From: Burkholderiaceae bacterium
GTDB lineage: Bacteria; Pseudomonadota; Gammaproteobacteria; Burkholderiales; Burkholderiaceae_B
NCBI GenBank assembly: GCA_020851995.1
Contig: JADZBO010000015.1
Span: 19,103 to 83,102, forward strand
Direction of reading: 5' to 3'
DNA: 64,000 nt
Below the pieces are notes generated by a model, which was not told the origin of the DNA, did no database searches, and worked only from the letters and a program-made list of their open reading frames with translations. The position numbers were made by a program, and so were the translations under genes. How positions within the stretch are numbered: position 1 is the stretch's first letter; the number at the start of each line of letters is the position of its first letter. Below are positions 62,849 to 64,000 of this stretch, in pieces.

Positions 62849-63904
62849 TTACTGCGGACCACTGACTGCCTTGAGAACGCGTCCGAAAAATCCATCGGCA
62901 TGTTCGGGATTCAGCCATCGCACAATGACGACCATGCGCTGCTCAGGCTCGACCCACGTAAATGAACTACCCGCTCCGACCGCGAAATAGCTGGACTCCG
63001 GCAGGCTGGGGAACACCTTGCGTTCGTGATTCAACCAGATCAGGAATCCGTAGAAGGGGGCGATGGAGCAGGGCGTACGCATCAGGCGAATCCATTCGGC
63101 CGAGAGCACCTGTGTGCCGTTGGCCTTACCTTCATTGAGCAACATTTGCCCGATCAGCGCCTGGTCTTCGCTGCAGATCGACATGCCACCTCCCCAGTGT
63201 GTGCCACCGGGTACGGATTGCACGCGCCGCCCGGCGATGTCGACCCAGGCGTTGTCGTAGCCGACCCAGCGCCAGTCGTCGCTGGCGCCAATCGGCTTCA
63301 TGATGGCTTCAGCAAAGACCTCGGGCAACGGGCGCTGGAAGAGATTCAGCAGCGCAAGCGAGAACTGGTTGATGCGCACATCGTTGTATTCCCAGTAGGT
63401 TCCGGGCGTCTGGAGCGGGCGCGCATCACCCTTCTTGCCGTTCGGGGCCTTGGCAAATGTCACTGCACGATAGCGATCGGCCTGATCCGCCACGCCAAAG
63501 CAGGTTCCTTCCCACTCGCTGGTTTGCTGCAGCAGCATGGCCCAGGTGATTTGCGCGTTGTGCGGGCTGTCGAAACCGAACCCAGGCACGCGCACGTGCA
63601 CGGGTTCGTTGACATCTGGCAGCAAGCCGCGATCGAAGGCAACGCCGGCGAGCAGCGCCAGATATGTTTTAGCCACACTGAAGGTCAGGTCGGCGCGTCG
63701 GGGTTCGCCCCACGATGCCAGATGCTTGCCGTCGAGCAGGATGGTGCCAGACACCGGGCCACGGTCATGCACGGGACCCAGGAGTTTGTTCCACGGTGGG
63801 GGGTCGTTTACGTGCACCCCCCAGTTACCATGAACGCTGCGGTCCCAGGTGGATTCGTGGTCGATCGCGAACTGGATCGCTTGCTGCAGTGCGTCGTTGG
63901 ACAT
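62849..63904 (-). CDS. serine beta-lactamase-like hydrolase
   Basis: 351 residues of the beta-lactamase/PBP4-like (class C) family. The catalytic SxxK is in LTFSVAKTYLAL (Ser76-Val-Ala-Lys79), followed by the YNDVRIN-type second motif (Tyr at about 169) and HWGGG near 236. No signal peptide is seen, which suggests a cytoplasmic esterase or D-aminopeptidase rather than an exported beta-lactamase. It is the first gene on the minus strand upstream of the cytochrome/FCSD pair, 66 bases before the cytochrome start; a functional connection is not evident. Confidence 0.88.
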   Translation of the reverse strand: MSNDALQQAIQFAIDHESTWDRSVHGNWGVHVNDPPPWNKLLGPVHDRGPVSGTILLDGKHLASWGEPRRADLTFSVAKTYLALLAGVAFDRGLLPDVNEPVHVRVPGFGFDSPHNAQITWAMLLQQTSEWEGTCFGVADQADRYRAVTFAKAPNGKKGDARPLQTPGTYWEYNDVRINQFSLALLNLFQRPLPEVFAEAIMKPIGASDDWRWVGYDNAWVDIAGRRVQSVPGGTHWGGGMSICSEDQALIGQMLLNEGKANGTQVLSAEWIRLMRTPCSIAPFYGFLIWLNHERKVFPSLPESSYFAVGAGSSFTWVEPEQRMVVIVRWLNPEHADGFFGRVLKAVSGPQ

Positions 63905-64000
63905 CGGTTTCTCTTGCGGGCCGGATGGTTGATCGCTGGGAATATATCGTCAAATGACTTCGCTGTGGACATATTCCACGATGCGGGATGGGTTTGGGGT
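63905..64000. other. window end, upstream of the serine hydrolase
   Basis: 96 bases upstream of a minus-strand start. It probably includes part of that promoter; nothing else is seen. Confidence 0.4.

Noticed and set aside
62849..63904. Secreted beta-lactamase
   Set aside because: SxxK is present, but no signal peptide is seen and the protein looks like the esterase/PBP-like class C relatives with other functions.

Overview
The window is a chromosomal segment of a GC-rich betaproteobacterium, most likely order Burkholderiales and probably near the Alcaligenaceae. This is inferred from a Bug/TctC-type periplasmic binding protein, the leuC-leuD-leuB-asd-fimV-truA-trpF order, a BPSS1780-type membrane protein beside an APH-type thrB, and a thrS-infC / rpmI-rplT-pheS-pheT-ihfA-merR set. 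No rRNA, phage, IS element, integrase or CRISPR array was seen. The species cannot be fixed from the sequence alone.

Layout. 1-3.75 kb: 3' part of fdhE, an alpha/beta hydrolase, an MFS transporter and a small ribbon-helix-helix-like protein. 3.8-12.5 kb: a catabolic region. It has a minus-strand operon (acyl-CoA dehydrogenase, SDR, APH-type phosphotransferase, DSD1-type PLP enzyme) that resembles the LvaC/LvaD/LvaA trio for 4-hydroxyacyl-CoA turnover. Around it lie a double PCC/DUF296 protein, a Bug receptor, a double-hotdog thioesterase and a second DSD1-type enzyme. 12.8-22 kb: a compact Flp/Tad pilus operon (Flp pilin, TadG-like, pseudopilin-like, unknown exported protein, CpaB, CpaC, FHA-CpaF fusion, TadB, TadC, DUF192) without recognisable TadV or TadZ. 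22-29.4 kb: BPSS1780 protein, thrB, dusA, CBS protein, YihY, DUF2069, a very small repeat-coding ORF and selO. 29.4-38.1 kb: aroC, leuCDB, asd, a fimV-like gene with a collagen-like tract, truA and trpF. 38.2-45.4 kb: tRNA-Val, a CorA-like transporter, slyX, a YbaL/Kef antiporter, wecB and a WbpM/CapD-like dehydratase. 45.5-51.5 kb: thrS, infC, gshB, EIIA-Man, ptsH and ptsI. 51.5-55.5 kb: glnK, ubiK, comM and a D-aminoacylase. 55.8-60.8 kb: rpmI, rplT, pheS, pheT, ihfA and a MerR regulator, then tRNA-Pro. 61-63.9 kb: a flavocytochrome c dehydrogenase pair and a serine hydrolase.

The most unusual feature is a recurrent set of short imperfect tandem repeats (12, 15-16, 21, 24, 24, about 27 and 28 bp units). 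They lie at gene boundaries, several beginning at or just after a stop codon. One array extends an NtrC-like enhancer upstream of glnK, which also has a consensus sigma-54 promoter. Another encodes a four-residue repeat in a 54-codon ORF that overlaps both of its neighbours by ATGA. Other points are a probable AUC start codon for infC, the separation of infC from rpmI-rplT by about 7.8 kb of unrelated genes, and a terminator-like hairpin just before thrS.
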